NCBI GenBank assembly: GCA_000149265.1
Contig: CH001689.1
Location: 725,876 to 789,875 of the forward strand
Source: Ciona savignyi
Taxonomy: Eukaryota > Chordata > Ascidiacea > Phlebobranchia > Cionidae
Direction of reading: 5' to 3'
Length of the DNA stretch: 64,000 nt
Position numbers and translations under genes: made by a program. Position 1 is the stretch's first letter. The number at the start of each line of letters is the position of its first letter. Below are positions 13,501 through 23,948 of the stretch, piece after piece. The notes beneath the pieces were generated by a model. It saw nothing but the letters and a program-made list of their open reading frames with translations, made no database searches and was not told where the DNA came from.

Positions 13501-13660
13501 TAATTAACTACGTAAATATACTAGGATGATGATTGCCTTTTTAGTACATCAAACATTTTGGTAAAAGTTACTAAAGGGATGAGACATGTTTTTTTTTGTT
13601 TATTGGCCTAGCTGTATTAAACAATTTCTCCAACAAAAAGGTGTAATGTAAGACAAGGAT
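10583..13660. other. Spacer between lectin copies 1 and 2
   Basis: SINE-B begins almost directly after the exon 4 stop (about 10590-10697). Then follow pieces of the downstream unit block (10740-11060), a shortened SINE-A (about 11190-11290), the gcgtaaaaggtgtgttacgc block, the unit anchor near 11740, and the SINE-B/SINE-A leader of unit 2 (11780-12060). The sequence around 12395-12470 is a GC-richer patch shared only with unit 3 (24590-24660). No further gene is seen. Confidence 0.5.
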
Positions 13661-13667
13661 TATAAAT
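13661..13667 (+). promoter_or_regulatory. TATA box of lectin copy 2
   Basis: TATAAAT lies 52 nt before the ATG, which puts an expected start site about 20-25 nt upstream of the ATG. The flanking sequence is nearly identical to copies 3-5. Confidence 0.5.
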
Positions 13668-13712
13668 TATCGTTCTACAGAGTACGTTGCATGTTAGGTT
13701 AGGTATTTAATT

Positions 13713-16656
13713 ATGAACCTTGTTTGCTTGTTGGTTATTGCATGGGGTTTAAACATTGCTGCACCAGGTAAGGTTTAATTTTGTATAAAGTAACAGTACA
13801 CGAGGGTCTATAACTGTATACAAAACTGCCACAGAGAATTAAATTTGTGTGTTAACGCCCCCCGCATTTTCCCATTCACGGGGATAAACAAGATTATGCT
13901 ATGTAAAATAAAGTACGGTTTTTTGGTTAAATAGACGTTTTTTTGTATGCCTTTATTTAAAATCGCCAAAAACTTTTTGGAACAGAATTCCATATATGAA
14001 TTCGATCGTGGGTAACCATTCGGCCATACGACAATTTTCTATCTGTAGTTTTAACTCCTCTTTTATAACAGAGCTACCAACTTCCACCCAGGGGGAGGCC
14101 TGATCTAAAATTTCCCTCGAATTCCCCAAAGACAAGGGCATTCATCGCTTACGGGTTGTGTATGACGTCTGTACCCATTTTTGTTAAAGCCACAGTAAGG
14201 ACTCGTGATCCATCTTTGCCACACACATTTAAAGTAACAGTCACCCACATTTTTATCCACGGGTTTAATATGGAATTGGAGCGAACTGACCAGTCCTCAG
14301 GCTGGAATGTGGATCTTGTTATGAATTGGGTGTTTTACTCAGGTTAGCATAGAGCGTTAGTTTATTATACTAGTTTAAGTCCTATTAAACAATACCCGCT
14401 CAAAGATAAGACTTTTTTGTATGTTTATTTTCTTACCGGGCTGGGTTTCAAATTCTTATCGACTGGTTATCAATGGCATTTATTTATACAGTTGATACAT
14501 GTTAATCGTAAGACTGCTTCGTATACAGCATTATATTTTTAGCTAGAAGTTTACTATTAAAGGTTTTAACATTGTAGTGGAAAAAATATTTTAATTCTTA
14601 TTTGTCACTAAACATGAGGAATACCACTGACAATCATTAGATTTTTCTTCGTGTCCACCACAGAGTTACCCGAACTATTACTGTGTGATATATTTAATAA
14701 AGTCGTTTTTAAGATTATTTAACAACCAATAATCCATTGGTTCCAGAAATCGTCCGCTAAGTGCTTTCCAGAGAACAACGTATTATAGCTAGCGAGCAGT
14801 TTCGATTCTACAGCTTTTGGGCTGAAAAGCCAAGCAAACTATGCCATTCGGCAGTATTTTGGAACATTCCGTTTAAAACGAAATTTAAAGGATTTTCCCG
14901 ACAGGGGGTAACGGAATAATGTATGGTAACCTCTACATTTGGATGCCCACTCCGGGAATTCAAACCGTCCAGACAAAAGCTCAATCTAACAAATCCTGCG
15001 AAAAATATGGTGGAACGTTATTAGACATAATTAATAGGGGAGATGTATTACAAAGTACATAATTACGTCAACGCCACGTATATAAGAGGAATCCGCTCGG
15101 AAAGTTGGACTGGGATGAATTTCGACCCAACGGTTTGTGTCAACCCTTTTTATATTCATTACAATATTCTAAGCTTTATCAATTGATAGGATAATATATT
15201 TACGTTTATCGCCGTGAATGGGAAAACCAGGGGGTTAACACACGGGCAATCGTCAGAAACCTCGCGCCCACCTTGGGCTAAAAGATGACGCATTTAACAA
15301 CCAGACTAAATCTGTCGGACTGGATAATGTGACTTGTTAGTATGCGTATATTTGGCGACTTTGCTTTATTTGCCATTATTTAATACTGGGACAAAAATGA
15401 ATAAACTAAACTTATCACCCATATAATTTAAGATAACACGTAATTGAAAAACCTTTCAGGTAACCATTACATTTTTTAACATAACGGTTTTTAACAACAT
15501 TTTTAACAAAATGTTTCTCCCAAATATAGCCTAACTTCTGCCAACAAGAGTTTTAATACTTTAGCAATAAATTGTGGTCTGTCCGCCTTTGTCTGTAGAT
15601 GACACATTTAAGACTTTCTGCACACAACTCAACACTGGTGGCGTCGTTAATCAATTTCAGACTGAATATGGATTGGATTGGATATTCATCTTTATCCCCG
15701 TGAATGGAAAAACCAAGAGGGTTAACACACGGGCAATCGTCAGATCACCTCGCGCCCATCGTCGGGTTACCGGAGCTATTGCAGTATGTTGTATATGATA
15801 GAGACGTTCCTTCAATTTGGTAGAACCCATTAATCCGCTGGGTTCAGGTAATGTCCGTAAAGTTCCTTGCCCAAGAACACAACCAACTATAGCTGGCGAC
15901 CAGTTTCTCACCTGCAACCTTTCGATTGAAAGGTGACGCACTTAACCGTTAGACCATTTTTACCGGATATTAACTGAACCTATAGAATATAGATAATTAT
16001 TGGGTTCTTTAAAAATTAAAGAAACGTCTCAACCATGCGCACGCTCTGCAATATCACCAGTAACCCAACTATGGACGCGAGGTAATCTGGCTATGACCGT
16101 GATAACGCTCCTTTACATATTTTTTTTTACTTTTTGGGGGCTAAGATTTGATCCCATGACCGGATTGTCTGTAAGACCGTTTTTTTTATAGTTGGTATAT
16201 CGGTCGAGTTAACCATTCGGTCACATGTCCGTACTCGTACATATTTTTTACAGAAGCAAGTTTCGAACCAATGGTGGGCTCGTTACTCGGATTTTGTGTT
16301 ATATAGGAGTAGTATATTGGTATCGGGACGCGTTAACCATTTGGCCACACGTCCGTACTACTTTAATATTTAAAATTTAACCTGACTTTTGCCTATGTGG
16401 TAACACCATTGTGGTTTCTTAATCACCTGCATAACCATGATAATCTTATACCATCTCAATTCTACAGAACAATCAAATGTTTACGAGCTCAGGCCAGCAA
16501 GCCTACAACGGAAAGTGGCGGACAAACTACCCAAGTCGGGGTCCAGGATTCACAGTGGTGTTGCTTCGAGTAAAGGATGTCAGCACCAGCGGAATACAAA
16601 ACCACCGAGAAGGACGCGCTTTTGCCACACGCGATCTCTGCACTGTGTTGTTGTAG
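13713..16656 (+). pseudogene. Lectin copy 2, frameshifted in exons 2 and 3
   Basis: Exons are 13713-13767, 14072-14342, 14905-15132 and 16468-16656. Exon 1 is intact (MNLVCLLVIAWG...). Exon 2 is 271 nt, one more than its relatives. The extra base lies in a rearranged stretch at about 14087-14101, so a TGA follows eleven codons into the exon; the rest reads in the other frame. Exon 3 is 228 nt because of a fourth G at 15037-15040. Exon 4 is open and typical (NNQMFTSS...DLCTVLL, stop). With two independent breaks this is the most damaged copy, although the exon 3 change is again a homopolymer expansion. Splice sites are intact. Intron 1 is the short type (304 nt). Confidence 0.75.
15671..15955 (-). 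mobile_element. SINE-A copy, full length, intron 3 of copy 2
   Basis: A reversed full-length element: ggattggatattcatc tail, ccccgtgaatgg, then the tRNA-like head ending cgttagacca. The same insertion is in unit 5 (about 54636-54921) and absent at this point from units 1, 3 and 4, which ties units 2 and 5 together. Confidence 0.75.
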
Positions 16657-16671
16657 GGGGCAGTTGGTAGT

Positions 16672-17108
16672 ACTGCTGCGGCTGGAAAATTGGTAAACCC
16701 GAACGATACATACACTGACTATTATACAAAAAAAACGATCCTGGTGACAAGCCCATCATGGGTTCGAAACTTTACTCAGTAAAGAAAATTTGTAGGGGAC
16801 AGTACGGTCGTATAGCCGAATGGTTAACGTGAGTGATACATGTACCTTTTTCATAATAGAAAACCCGGCTTGGTAACAAGCCCATCATAATCAGTGTTCA
16901 AATCCTAGCCCGGTTAAAAACAAATATAAAAAAACACAAAAAGGGAAAACACCTTTTAAAGCAACTGGAAACATTACCGTTCTTCGTTTTGTTACCGTTG
17001 ATTTTCCCTATTTTTAACCGAGCCAAGTTTTGAACCCACGATGGGCTCGTGACAAAACCGTTTTTGTAAAGAATAGGTATGTATGTATCGGTCGCGTTAA
17101 CCATTCGG
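16672..17108. mobile_element. Three SINE-B copies downstream of copy 2
   Basis: Two forward copies (about 16672-16787 and 16801-16921) and one reversed copy (about 17015-17108) are seen. Each has the tRNA-like A-box gccgaatggttaac and B-box gggttcgaa. The first starts about 15 nt after the exon 4 stop, so any 3' untranslated region of the gene must be SINE-derived. Equivalent trios lie at 29396-29832 and 37583-38023. Confidence 0.7.
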
Positions 17109-17408
17109 TACATTTGTTTTTTCTGTTACACACCTATTAACGAGCTCTTCACTGGTTTTGATATATTCTCGGTTACAAAAGCAATATATATATCCCAGCA
17201 TTCTAGTAACTTTAGTTACTTATATTTTGCTAGACGACAATTAATTATCTAATTGATTAAATCAGGCACACAATGTTGCACTAAGACAGAGTCAGTACGT
17301 ATTAACTAACAAAGAACAAATATATTGTTTTTTATGTGTCGACAAACCAAATGCTGTGTTTGTGTCAATTCTGTTCAAGAAAACATTGTACCTTATACGA
17401 TTGATTAG

Positions 17409-17684
17409 CTTGGTGGGTTAGTCCGTTGCCCTTCAGCCGAAGGGTTGCTGAAATTGGTCACTAGCTAGTCTGTTGTGTCCTTGGGCAAGGCATTTAATGA
17501 ACATTGCCTTTCTCCAGTAAAATGATGTGTTTTACTAATTTCAAGAAACATCTAAATCATACACCATTAATAGCCCAGGTTACCCGACGGGGAGCACGAG
17601 GTAATCTAAAGATTACCCCTTTGTTAATCCCCTTAAATTTCCCATTCACAGGGATAAAAACATGAATATCCTGTCCTATCCTAC
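17409..17684 (+). mobile_element. SINE-A, forward
   Basis: Head cttggtgggttagtccgttg, B-box-like segment in the first third, tail gggataaaaacatgaatatc followed by cctatcc-type repeats. Orthologous copies: 30146-30418, 38329-38605, 55859-56135. The structure (tRNA-like head, short pyrimidine-rich simple tail) resembles the composite SINEs reported from Ciona; the family name is not verified. Confidence 0.75.
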
Positions 17685-18293
17685 TTAGCATCATTTTCAA
17701 TTTGAACGGATTTTCCTAAAAATCAAACAGAAGTTTTTTAAAACCCATTTAGTAAATTACTCTTATGCCGATATAGGCCCCTGTTATCTAATTTTGGTTG
17801 TTTTACAACTATGGACCTTGAAGAACCAACCGGTAAAGACTACTTTTTCTTTTCTTAAAGCATTGTATACCCTTGCGTTTTGTAATACTCTCCTAGCCAC
17901 CGAAACACTGTCAACTGTTTTATAATCTTTCTAATTATTATTATTGTTCCATTTGTTTTTCAGTATTATTAATCTTGTTGTAAGTTCTAATCGTAATAAC
18001 TGGACAAACAAAAACAAACTAATTACCAAATCTTACTGAGAATGTTAACGAGTTTAAAGTGTATAACAGTAAACAGAATATAGCTACATTTTGGATATGC
18101 ATGTTGTATCCTAGTAAATAGAAACGCGCAAGAAGTGTGAATCGTTTTTTTTCCTAACGCCATGCAATCGCTACTAAAGTGCATTGTGTATGATTGAGTT
18201 GTTTTAATTAGTATTTGATTGAGTTCTTTCAATGACTAAGAATCATCGTCTTCTTTTGTAGCCTGTATTACTGCACTCTTTCTGACAGATTAG

Positions 18294-18576
18294 TTTGGGT
18301 GGGTTAGTACGTCGCCTTTCAGTCGAAGGGTTGCAGATATGAAACTCGACGCTAGTTAGTCGGTTGTGCCATTGGGCAAGGCACAACAGATATTACCTGA
18401 ACCTAGTGAATTAGTGGGTTCTACTAAATAGAACGTGTGAATCATACACAACACACTGCAATTGCTCTGGTAACCCGACGGGGGCGTAAAGGTGATCTGA
18501 CGATTGCCCGTGTGTTAACCACCTCGGTTTTTCCATTTACGGGAAAAACATGAATATATTATCCTATGCTATCCTT
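18294..18576 (+). mobile_element. SINE-A, forward, second copy
   Basis: Same family, with head tttgggtgggttagtacgtc and tail atgaatatattatcctatgc. Copies in the other units: 31011-31294, 39193-39477, 56724-57008. Confidence 0.75.
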
Positions 18577-18908
18577 TCGAAAAAAAAGGCTGCGTGGTTG
18601 CGCGTACAGCAAAGAATTGAAGGTTCAAAACCATCCTCTCGCTAGTTGGCTTTGTCTGGAGGCACTATACTTCATACATGGTTCATGAATTTAACGGTAA
18701 TTAAAACTGTGCCAATGTCCCCGTGATTTTACAACGCTTCAATTAACCCTGGCGTATATCTTGTGCAATAATTTTCCTTGAATTTTCCTACCAACCGGGT
18801 GTTTAAACATTAACTGGTGATATCTTGAAATCGAATAAATACGCAACAAAGGTAAAACCTCACTCAGAAAGGAAAAAAGAACTATAGATTAATCTTTACA
18901 CTAATTTG

Positions 18909-19110
18909 TCATGTCAATCAGTAGGCCTACTCTCCGGGTCAAATTCAACAGTAGAAAGTGTCAAATTGTTGCAGATTCTTTTCACGCCACTCAATAATAT
19001 GAGAGTCGAAGCAAGTCCTCCGAAAACCAACGTTTTAAGATGACATAAAGCATCCATCAAATTTTGTGTGGTTTTTATGTAGTGCCGCAAACCATTTGTA
19101 TTACAGACAG
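18909..19110 (-). other. Conserved minus-strand open frame in unit spacers
   Basis: A frame of about 60 codons with a hydrophobic stretch (TLVFGGLASTLILLSGV) is kept in units 2, 3 and 4 with few changes. Here a C-to-T change makes an early TGA near the end. The best open versions are 31621-31815 and 39800-39994. In unit 5 (57340-57540) a 13-bp insertion breaks it. No start codon context, splice signal or known domain is evident. It may be a gene fragment carried along by the duplications, or chance. Confidence 0.25.
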
Positions 19111-19269
19111 GGTATTAAAGATGTTTAAAATGGTGTCGGTTCCTTACCATTTGGGCTAACGATCAATGATACGTTAAGGGTTAAACTCGTATTTATTCAT
19201 GACTCGCGCAACGGTTCGGTAAGAAAACACGAACGGGCATGAGTTTTGCCATCTTACAGCAAATAAATG

Positions 19270-19380
19270 GTAGTCAGTTCTGAAAAGAACTATTTGTGAG
19301 TCCCAAGTGGACATATGAACGAGGCAGTGGTAATCAGTTCTGGAAGGAACTATTGGTGAGTCCCAAGTGGACTGATGTGT
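19270..19380. repeat. 60-bp direct duplication with palindromic cores
   Basis: Two 60-bp copies start at 19270 and 19330. Each contains an imperfect palindrome, agttctgaaaagaact or agttctggaaggaact. The block recurs at 31980-32090 and 57697-57807 and is deleted from unit 4. Confidence 0.7.
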
Positions 19381-19739
19381 AAATACAAAACACGGCAATT
19401 TATACTGAAAGTGACAATGGGCGCGAATGCAATAAAACAGGGCGTCCGCGTTTTATGACGTTTGTCGTGACGATCAATGTGTTGTTTGTTCTGTTGTACA
19501 ACCGGTGCAATTAATATATATAATGATTGTGGGAAATTATTACACGAAAATTTGCAACAATGACTTTACAACGACCGCGTCACAAACTTGTTAGGAGAAT
19601 TGTTAGTTTTCTTTTATTTTAGGCTAATGACGTAACTGGGCAATTTTCGAATGATCCTTACTCATATATAAGTTGACCAACCAAAGAAATAACGGGCTAA
19701 ATATTTTTCAGCCTTATAGTGATTTCAATAATGTGTTTA

Positions 19740-20390
19740 GGATAGGATAGGATATTCATCTTTATCCCCGTGAATGGAAAAACCAAGGGGGTTAACACAC
19801 GGGCAATCGTCAGATCACCTCAATTTGGTAGAGCCTGTAGCAACCAACTGGTTTTAGCGGGGTTTGCCGGAGTAAAAGAAGGGTGAACATAGGTTAAGTT
19901 TTTTATTGGGTATTTACGCAAGGTGCAGCAAAGAAGAGCGCTGCACACAAGAGGCATAGCTTAGGTAGGTATAGGTAAAGGTTTTGAGAGAGCAGCTAGT
20001 CTAAGGGAAGACTAACTAAAATGCTCTCTGATATTACGAAATCTTATACGGTTTATATAAGATACATAACAGGAAACACATGTTTGTATACACGAGGCTT
20101 GGACCTCGTTAATCAGAAAGCGGGAAATAATTCATCGACTGGGCTGTCAGGAAACTAATCGCAATTTCCCTTGCACAAAATATGAACACATGGCATGGCG
20201 ACCTAATTGTTAAAATGTACAGTAAGACAATTATAAATACGTGTGGGATTCCCACAAGCCCATTAATCTGCTGGGTTCAGGCAATGTCCGTAAAGTGCCT
20301 TGCCCAAGGACACAACCGACTAGCTAGTGACCAGTTTCGCACCTGCAACCTTTCGATTGAAAGGCGACGCACTTAACCGTTAGACCAACA
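19740..20390 (-). mobile_element. SINE-A (reversed) interrupted by a solo LTR
   Basis: SINE pieces at 19740-19835 and 20257-20390 join into one normal element once 19836-20256 and one copy of the 4-bp target are removed. The uninterrupted versions are at 32465-32668 and 40362-40590. Confidence 0.8.
19836..20256. mobile_element. Solo LTR, 421 bp
   Basis: It starts TGTAGCAACC and ends GATTCCCACA, with the 4-bp target duplication AGCC at 19832-19835 and 20257-20260. No internal retrotransposon sequence remains, as expected after recombination between two LTRs. A sister copy of equal length is at 58266-58686 with the same flanks, so it was duplicated with its unit rather than inserted twice. Confidence 0.8.
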
Positions 20391-21313
20391 GGCCGGTTTA
20401 CCCGCAAGAATACCTTTTGGCTTAGTTCGTCGCTTTTAAGTGAAGGGTGACAGGATCTTAAATTGGGCATGGCACTTAGCGGACATCGCCTGAACATATT
20501 AAATGTGCTAAAACTGAAATTACGTATCAAACACAACGCTCTGGAAATCCGGTAAGGGTGAGCGCGGTAATCGGACTGGTCTTAAGGAATTTAAAGATGG
20601 GTACATTAATTTACCCTTTTTTAATTTTAAAATCTTTAAATACTTGTTTAAACATATATATAGTCACAAGTGTCCAAAAGCGTCGTCACAAGTGTAAAAA
20701 AAAAACATATCAAACAAAACTAAACGTAAAGCAGTTTTGCTTAACGTCAGTCGCTAGATGGCGCAAATGGCCAGCCTGCATTGGCGCAGAATTTGCAGAA
20801 CTAGAACATCTTCTTAGAATTAGCGTAAAAGGTGTGTTACGCATTTGGGGTCATTTCGCCGTATCATTTGTAGTAGTAATGGATGCGTAGGTGTGAATCG
20901 CTTAATACGTAGTGGATGTAATATTACCTTTTAGAATGAGAAAAATTTTAGGGGATTTTGATGTCCTTATTAAGTTAAGTTACTTAGTTAGTTGGCCCTA
21001 TCGTCTAAAGTTGTATTTAATTAGGTAGCAGACTTAAATTAAGAGATATTGGTAAATTTTAATTTGTTAGCATAATTGAATTACGTTTTGTTGGCGAAAT
21101 AAGCTTTTAAAGCCAGGAAACTTAAAAAATCATCTCATCAGTTAACAAAAGGTGGTTTTATACATTGGCCTCTCTACAAATTTGCATTAACTGACTTTTT
21201 GTATTGTTTTGTATGTGGGCCATATTATAATGTAGCATAGGCCATATTATGGGTTCGAAACTTATCCCAGGAAAAAATGTAACGGTAGTGTGAACGAATG
21301 GTTAATCTGCAAA

Positions 21314-21796
21314 TGTTACAGAATTCCTATGGTTTCGCAGGACGCTGTCTTAACGGCCTACCGTGAGACCAATTACAAGGGCTTGCAACGTTTTTGCTTT
21401 ATAAAAATACTCATAGTTACGAAACAAATATAAAACTAATAAAAACGATCAGCTATTAAAAACAAGTCCGTACAGTTTAAAAGCCAAGAGAGAACTGATT
21501 TTCAGAAATATAAATTTGAAGACATCACGTTAATTTAGCACAGCAACGAACGTTAATTACTTGAATACCCCGAGAGATAAAATCGTGCGTGTAAAAATAG
21601 GCAGGCAAGATAAAATGATTAAAAGGTGCAAAGGCTGTGAACTACGTGTAAAATAAAAGAAAACAAACAAAAGGCGTAAAACAGTGAATTAAAATTGTAT
21701 AAAAGGGTGTAGTTAAAAGTGTATAAAAGGTGTATAAAATATATATAAAAATGTGTCAAAACATAACAAAATAAACGAGCCCCCGTGCGCGTTACA
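21314..21796 (-). repeat. 3' LTR of the gag-only element
   Basis: 483 bp. Next to it on the minus strand lies a G-rich polypurine tract (GGTCGGGGGAG), the usual plus-strand primer position. Confidence 0.9.
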
Positions 21797-21846
21797 CTCC
21801 CCCGACCAAATTCTGACCCACTCCTGTGGGTGTTTCACGTCTCTTG

Positions 21847-23364
21847 TTAGGTTTGAGTGTTGACGAGGGGGTTAACGGGGATCAGTGCTCTTTCGTCATC
21901 GGGGTAATAAGTCGGGCGTCTCGTCGTGCTTCTGAGACGTCCTCGGTAAGTATTTCCGACTGCCACATCGGGGTTGAGCAGGTTCGCTCCATCTATTTCT
22001 GTTGATGGATCTAATTGTGACCATTCTTCTATCGGTATCAACGGTGCTGTGCTTGTTGGTACTACCCGTACCGGTGTATATCTCTCTGCCATCCCATTTA
22101 TGTTGTGGTCGTTCTCTGGTGGCATGCTATTCAGCTTGTTCACTCTATCCCAAGCGATTTCCCTTTCCAACACTGACCGTTGTTCACGTAGAGTTTCCTG
22201 CACCAACTCTTCTGCTTTTTGGTAAGCCGAATTTACTCCTTGATTGAGCCGATCAAACAACACAGCCAACTCTCTTTGGCTTTGCTTTGACCGCCGCTGG
22301 TCTTTTGATGTGTGCTCGACGCTTTCTTCATATTGCAAATTTCTAAAACGATCCGGATTTCCCCGCGAGTCTTTTATCCGATTTTCCTTAAATGGGCAGT
22401 GCTGGTTTACTCTGTAATCTGACCAGCTTTTCGCGTATGCATTTTTGTGCGTTTTTCTCGGCCTTCGGAGTAACTGATGATTGATTTGGGATGTGGGCAA
22501 GAAATACTGTCCTTCGCTCGATTTTCCTTTTCTGCGGAAGTTTGGAGAGTTGGCCGCACCTCTGTCATAGCTTATAGTTTCTGTACGTCTACACTGTGAG
22601 CGTATATGGCCCATAGCACCGCATGCAAAGCACGTACGGTTCCTCCAACCAGGTGGGTGATATCCTCCTCTTTGTACTTCAAATGATTGGTGGTGGTTCC
22701 AGTCATATTCGTTACTGGTTTCTCGCCATTTCATTTGATCTTTTACGCAATCGATGTCGTTACGCAATGTTTCCATTTTGTCCATAATAGTTTTAAAACG
22801 TTCGTCATCACGTTGTGACGTATTAGCCAATTGCACTGGCATTACTTGGACGGCTGGTACTTGTTCGTCTTCGCGGAGTACCACTTCCGAGGCAGCCCAA
22901 AATTCTCGCCTATAGTTTATACTGGCAGGTATTCTTCCGGCTAGCTGCCTATCATTGAGTCCATTGACTAATACGAGGTACATTACCTCGTCTTTAGTTT
23001 CATTCGACTCTGTGTACGCCAAATCACCCATTGATTTAACCGCGTATACGAAATCTTTCGTTCTCTCGTCCATACCCTGTCGTCTGGAAAATAGGTTATT
23101 GCGGCGTCTTTCTAAATGCATGGTGTCTTTTATGCATTTCTTTGCTCGTTGTAATATGGTTGATAGCGATAATTCAAAGATAGAATTATCGTTTTCTCGA
23201 ATCTGCCATCTCAAATCAGCATCTATAGCCGTTAGGAACATGTGGCGCCGGACACCTTCGTTGGCGTTGATGCCATCGCAGTATGAACTAAATATATCGA
23301 TAAACTCGCCGATATTTTGTCCAGGCGTATAAACAGGCGGTGACATTAAAAAATTAAAAGCCAT
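21847..23364 (-). CDS. Gag-like protein with one CCHC zinc knuckle
   Basis: An intact 505-residue open frame, the only gene of the LTR element. Gag proteins form the particle in which the RNA is packaged and reverse transcribed. The N-terminal half (about 10-170) is compatible with a retrotransposon capsid: alpha-rich, with an FxxxF/W-rich start and a conserved-looking LVNGLNDRQLAGRIP stretch. A CX2CX4HX4C knuckle lies at Cys245-Cys258 (CFACGAMGHIRSQC), a nucleic-acid-binding module. A charged, probably disordered or coiled-coil region follows (360-410), then a Pro/Arg-rich tail. The ATG sits about 100 nt inside the 5' LTR boundary on the minus strand. The lack of any frameshift suggests recent mobility or selection on gag. 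It probably derives from the Ty3/gypsy group, but capsid similarity alone is weak evidence. Confidence 0.85.
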   Translation of the reverse strand: MAFNFLMSPPVYTPGQNIGEFIDIFSSYCDGINANEGVRRHMFLTAIDADLRWQIRENDNSIFELSLSTILQRAKKCIKDTMHLERRRNNLFSRRQGMDERTKDFVYAVKSMGDLAYTESNETKDEVMYLVLVNGLNDRQLAGRIPASINYRREFWAASEVVLREDEQVPAVQVMPVQLANTSQRDDERFKTIMDKMETLRNDIDCVKDQMKWRETSNEYDWNHHQSFEVQRGGYHPPGWRNRTCFACGAMGHIRSQCRRTETISYDRGAANSPNFRRKGKSSEGQYFLPTSQINHQLLRRPRKTHKNAYAKSWSDYRVNQHCPFKENRIKDSRGNPDRFRNLQYEESVEHTSKDQRRSKQSQRELAVLFDRLNQGVNSAYQKAEELVQETLREQRSVLEREIAWDRVNKLNSMPPENDHNINGMAERYTPVRVVPTSTAPLIPIEEWSQLDPSTEIDGANLLNPDVAVGNTYRGRLRSTTRRPTYYPDDERALIPVNPLVNTQT

Positions 23365-23443
23365 TTAAAAACTGACAAAATATATAGAATCGGGGGAGTT
23401 CTCTCTCTGCTGCAAGCCCTAGTATAGATGTTGCGGTAACAGC

Positions 23444-23461
23444 GTCCTGGCAGGATCGCCA
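23444..23461 (-). promoter_or_regulatory. Primer-binding site of the gag-only element
   Basis: The 18 nt on the minus strand beginning TGGCGATCCTGCCAGGAC lie 3 nt after the 5' LTR. They start with the TGG expected to pair with a tRNA 3' CCA. They resemble the TGGCGA-type sites known from mdg1/412-like elements (tRNA-Arg), but the tRNA is not confirmed. Confidence 0.6.
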
Positions 23462-23464
23462 ATT

Positions 23465-23948
23465 TGTTACAGAATTCCTATGGTTTCGCAGGACGCTGTC
23501 TTAACGGCCTACCGTGAGACCAATTACAAGGGCTTGCAACGTTTTTGCTTTATAAAAATACTCATAGTTACGAAACAAATATAAAACTAATAAAAACGAT
23601 CAGCTATTAAAAACAAGTCCGTACAGTTTAAAAGCCAAGAGAGAACTGATTTTCAGAAATATAAATTTGAAGACATCACGTTAATTTAGCACAGCAACGA
23701 ACGTTAATTACTTGAATACCCCGAGAGATAAAAACGTGCGTGTAAAAATAGGCAGGCAAGATAAAATGATTAAAAGGTGCAAAGGCTGTGAACTACGTGT
23801 AAAATAAAAGAAAACAAACAAAAGGCGTAAAACAGTGAATTAAAATTGTATAAAAGGGTGTAGTTAAAAGTGTATAAAAGGTGTATAAAATATATATAAA
23901 AAATGTGTCAAAACATAACAAAATAAACGAGCCCCCGTGCGCGTTACA
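23465..23948 (-). repeat. 5' LTR of the gag-only element
   Basis: 484 bp, nearly identical to the other LTR. On the minus strand it reads TGTAAC... to ...GTAACA, so it is upstream of gag. Confidence 0.9.

Larger units (their letters stand above)
16657..21313. other. Spacer between lectin copies 2 and 3
   Basis: From left to right it holds the SINE-B trio, a short (AT)n tract at about 17183-17195, two forward SINE-A copies, a conserved minus-strand open frame (about 18909-19110), a 60-bp direct duplication, a reversed SINE-A split by a solo LTR, a degenerate SINE-A-derived block (20400-20660), the gcgtaaaaggtgtgttacgc block and the unit anchor. No gene with a recognisable domain is present. 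Confidence 0.5.
21314..23948 (-). mobile_element. Gag-only LTR retrotransposon (non-autonomous, TR-GAG-like)
   Basis: Two LTRs (21314-21796 and 23465-23948, TG...CA) flank one minus-strand gag gene. There is no protease, reverse transcriptase, RNase H or integrase: from the gag stop to the 3' LTR only 50 nt remain. The target duplication is CAAA on both sides. The insertion lies in the SINE-B leader upstream of lectin copy 3 (native sequence continues gcaaatggccgacatt). The LTRs differ by about one substitution and one homopolymer A, so the insertion is young. It must borrow enzymes from a full element elsewhere. Confidence 0.9.

Noticed and set aside
16437..16670. A 77-codon open frame covering exon 4 of the lectin gene (also at 29164, 37350 and 55506).
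   Set aside because: It is in a different frame from the splice-consistent exon. The phase-0 frame starting right after the acceptor gives a C-type-lectin C-terminus with FTSSGQ, NGKW and a last Cys, and is kept in all five copies.
16801..16921. Possible tRNA gene (A box and B box present).
   Set aside because: The acceptor stem does not pair and the segment recurs dozens of times in both orientations. It is the tRNA-like head of SINE-B.
18023..18232. Minus-strand frames rich in aromatic and serine residues, repeated in units 3-5.
   Set aside because: The ends differ between units through indels, and the composition is that of translated AT-rich spacer.
19174..19398. 74-codon minus-strand open frame with internal repeats (also at 31886 and 57629).
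   Set aside because: It only reflects the 60-bp DNA duplication. There is no domain, and the frame is absent in unit 4.
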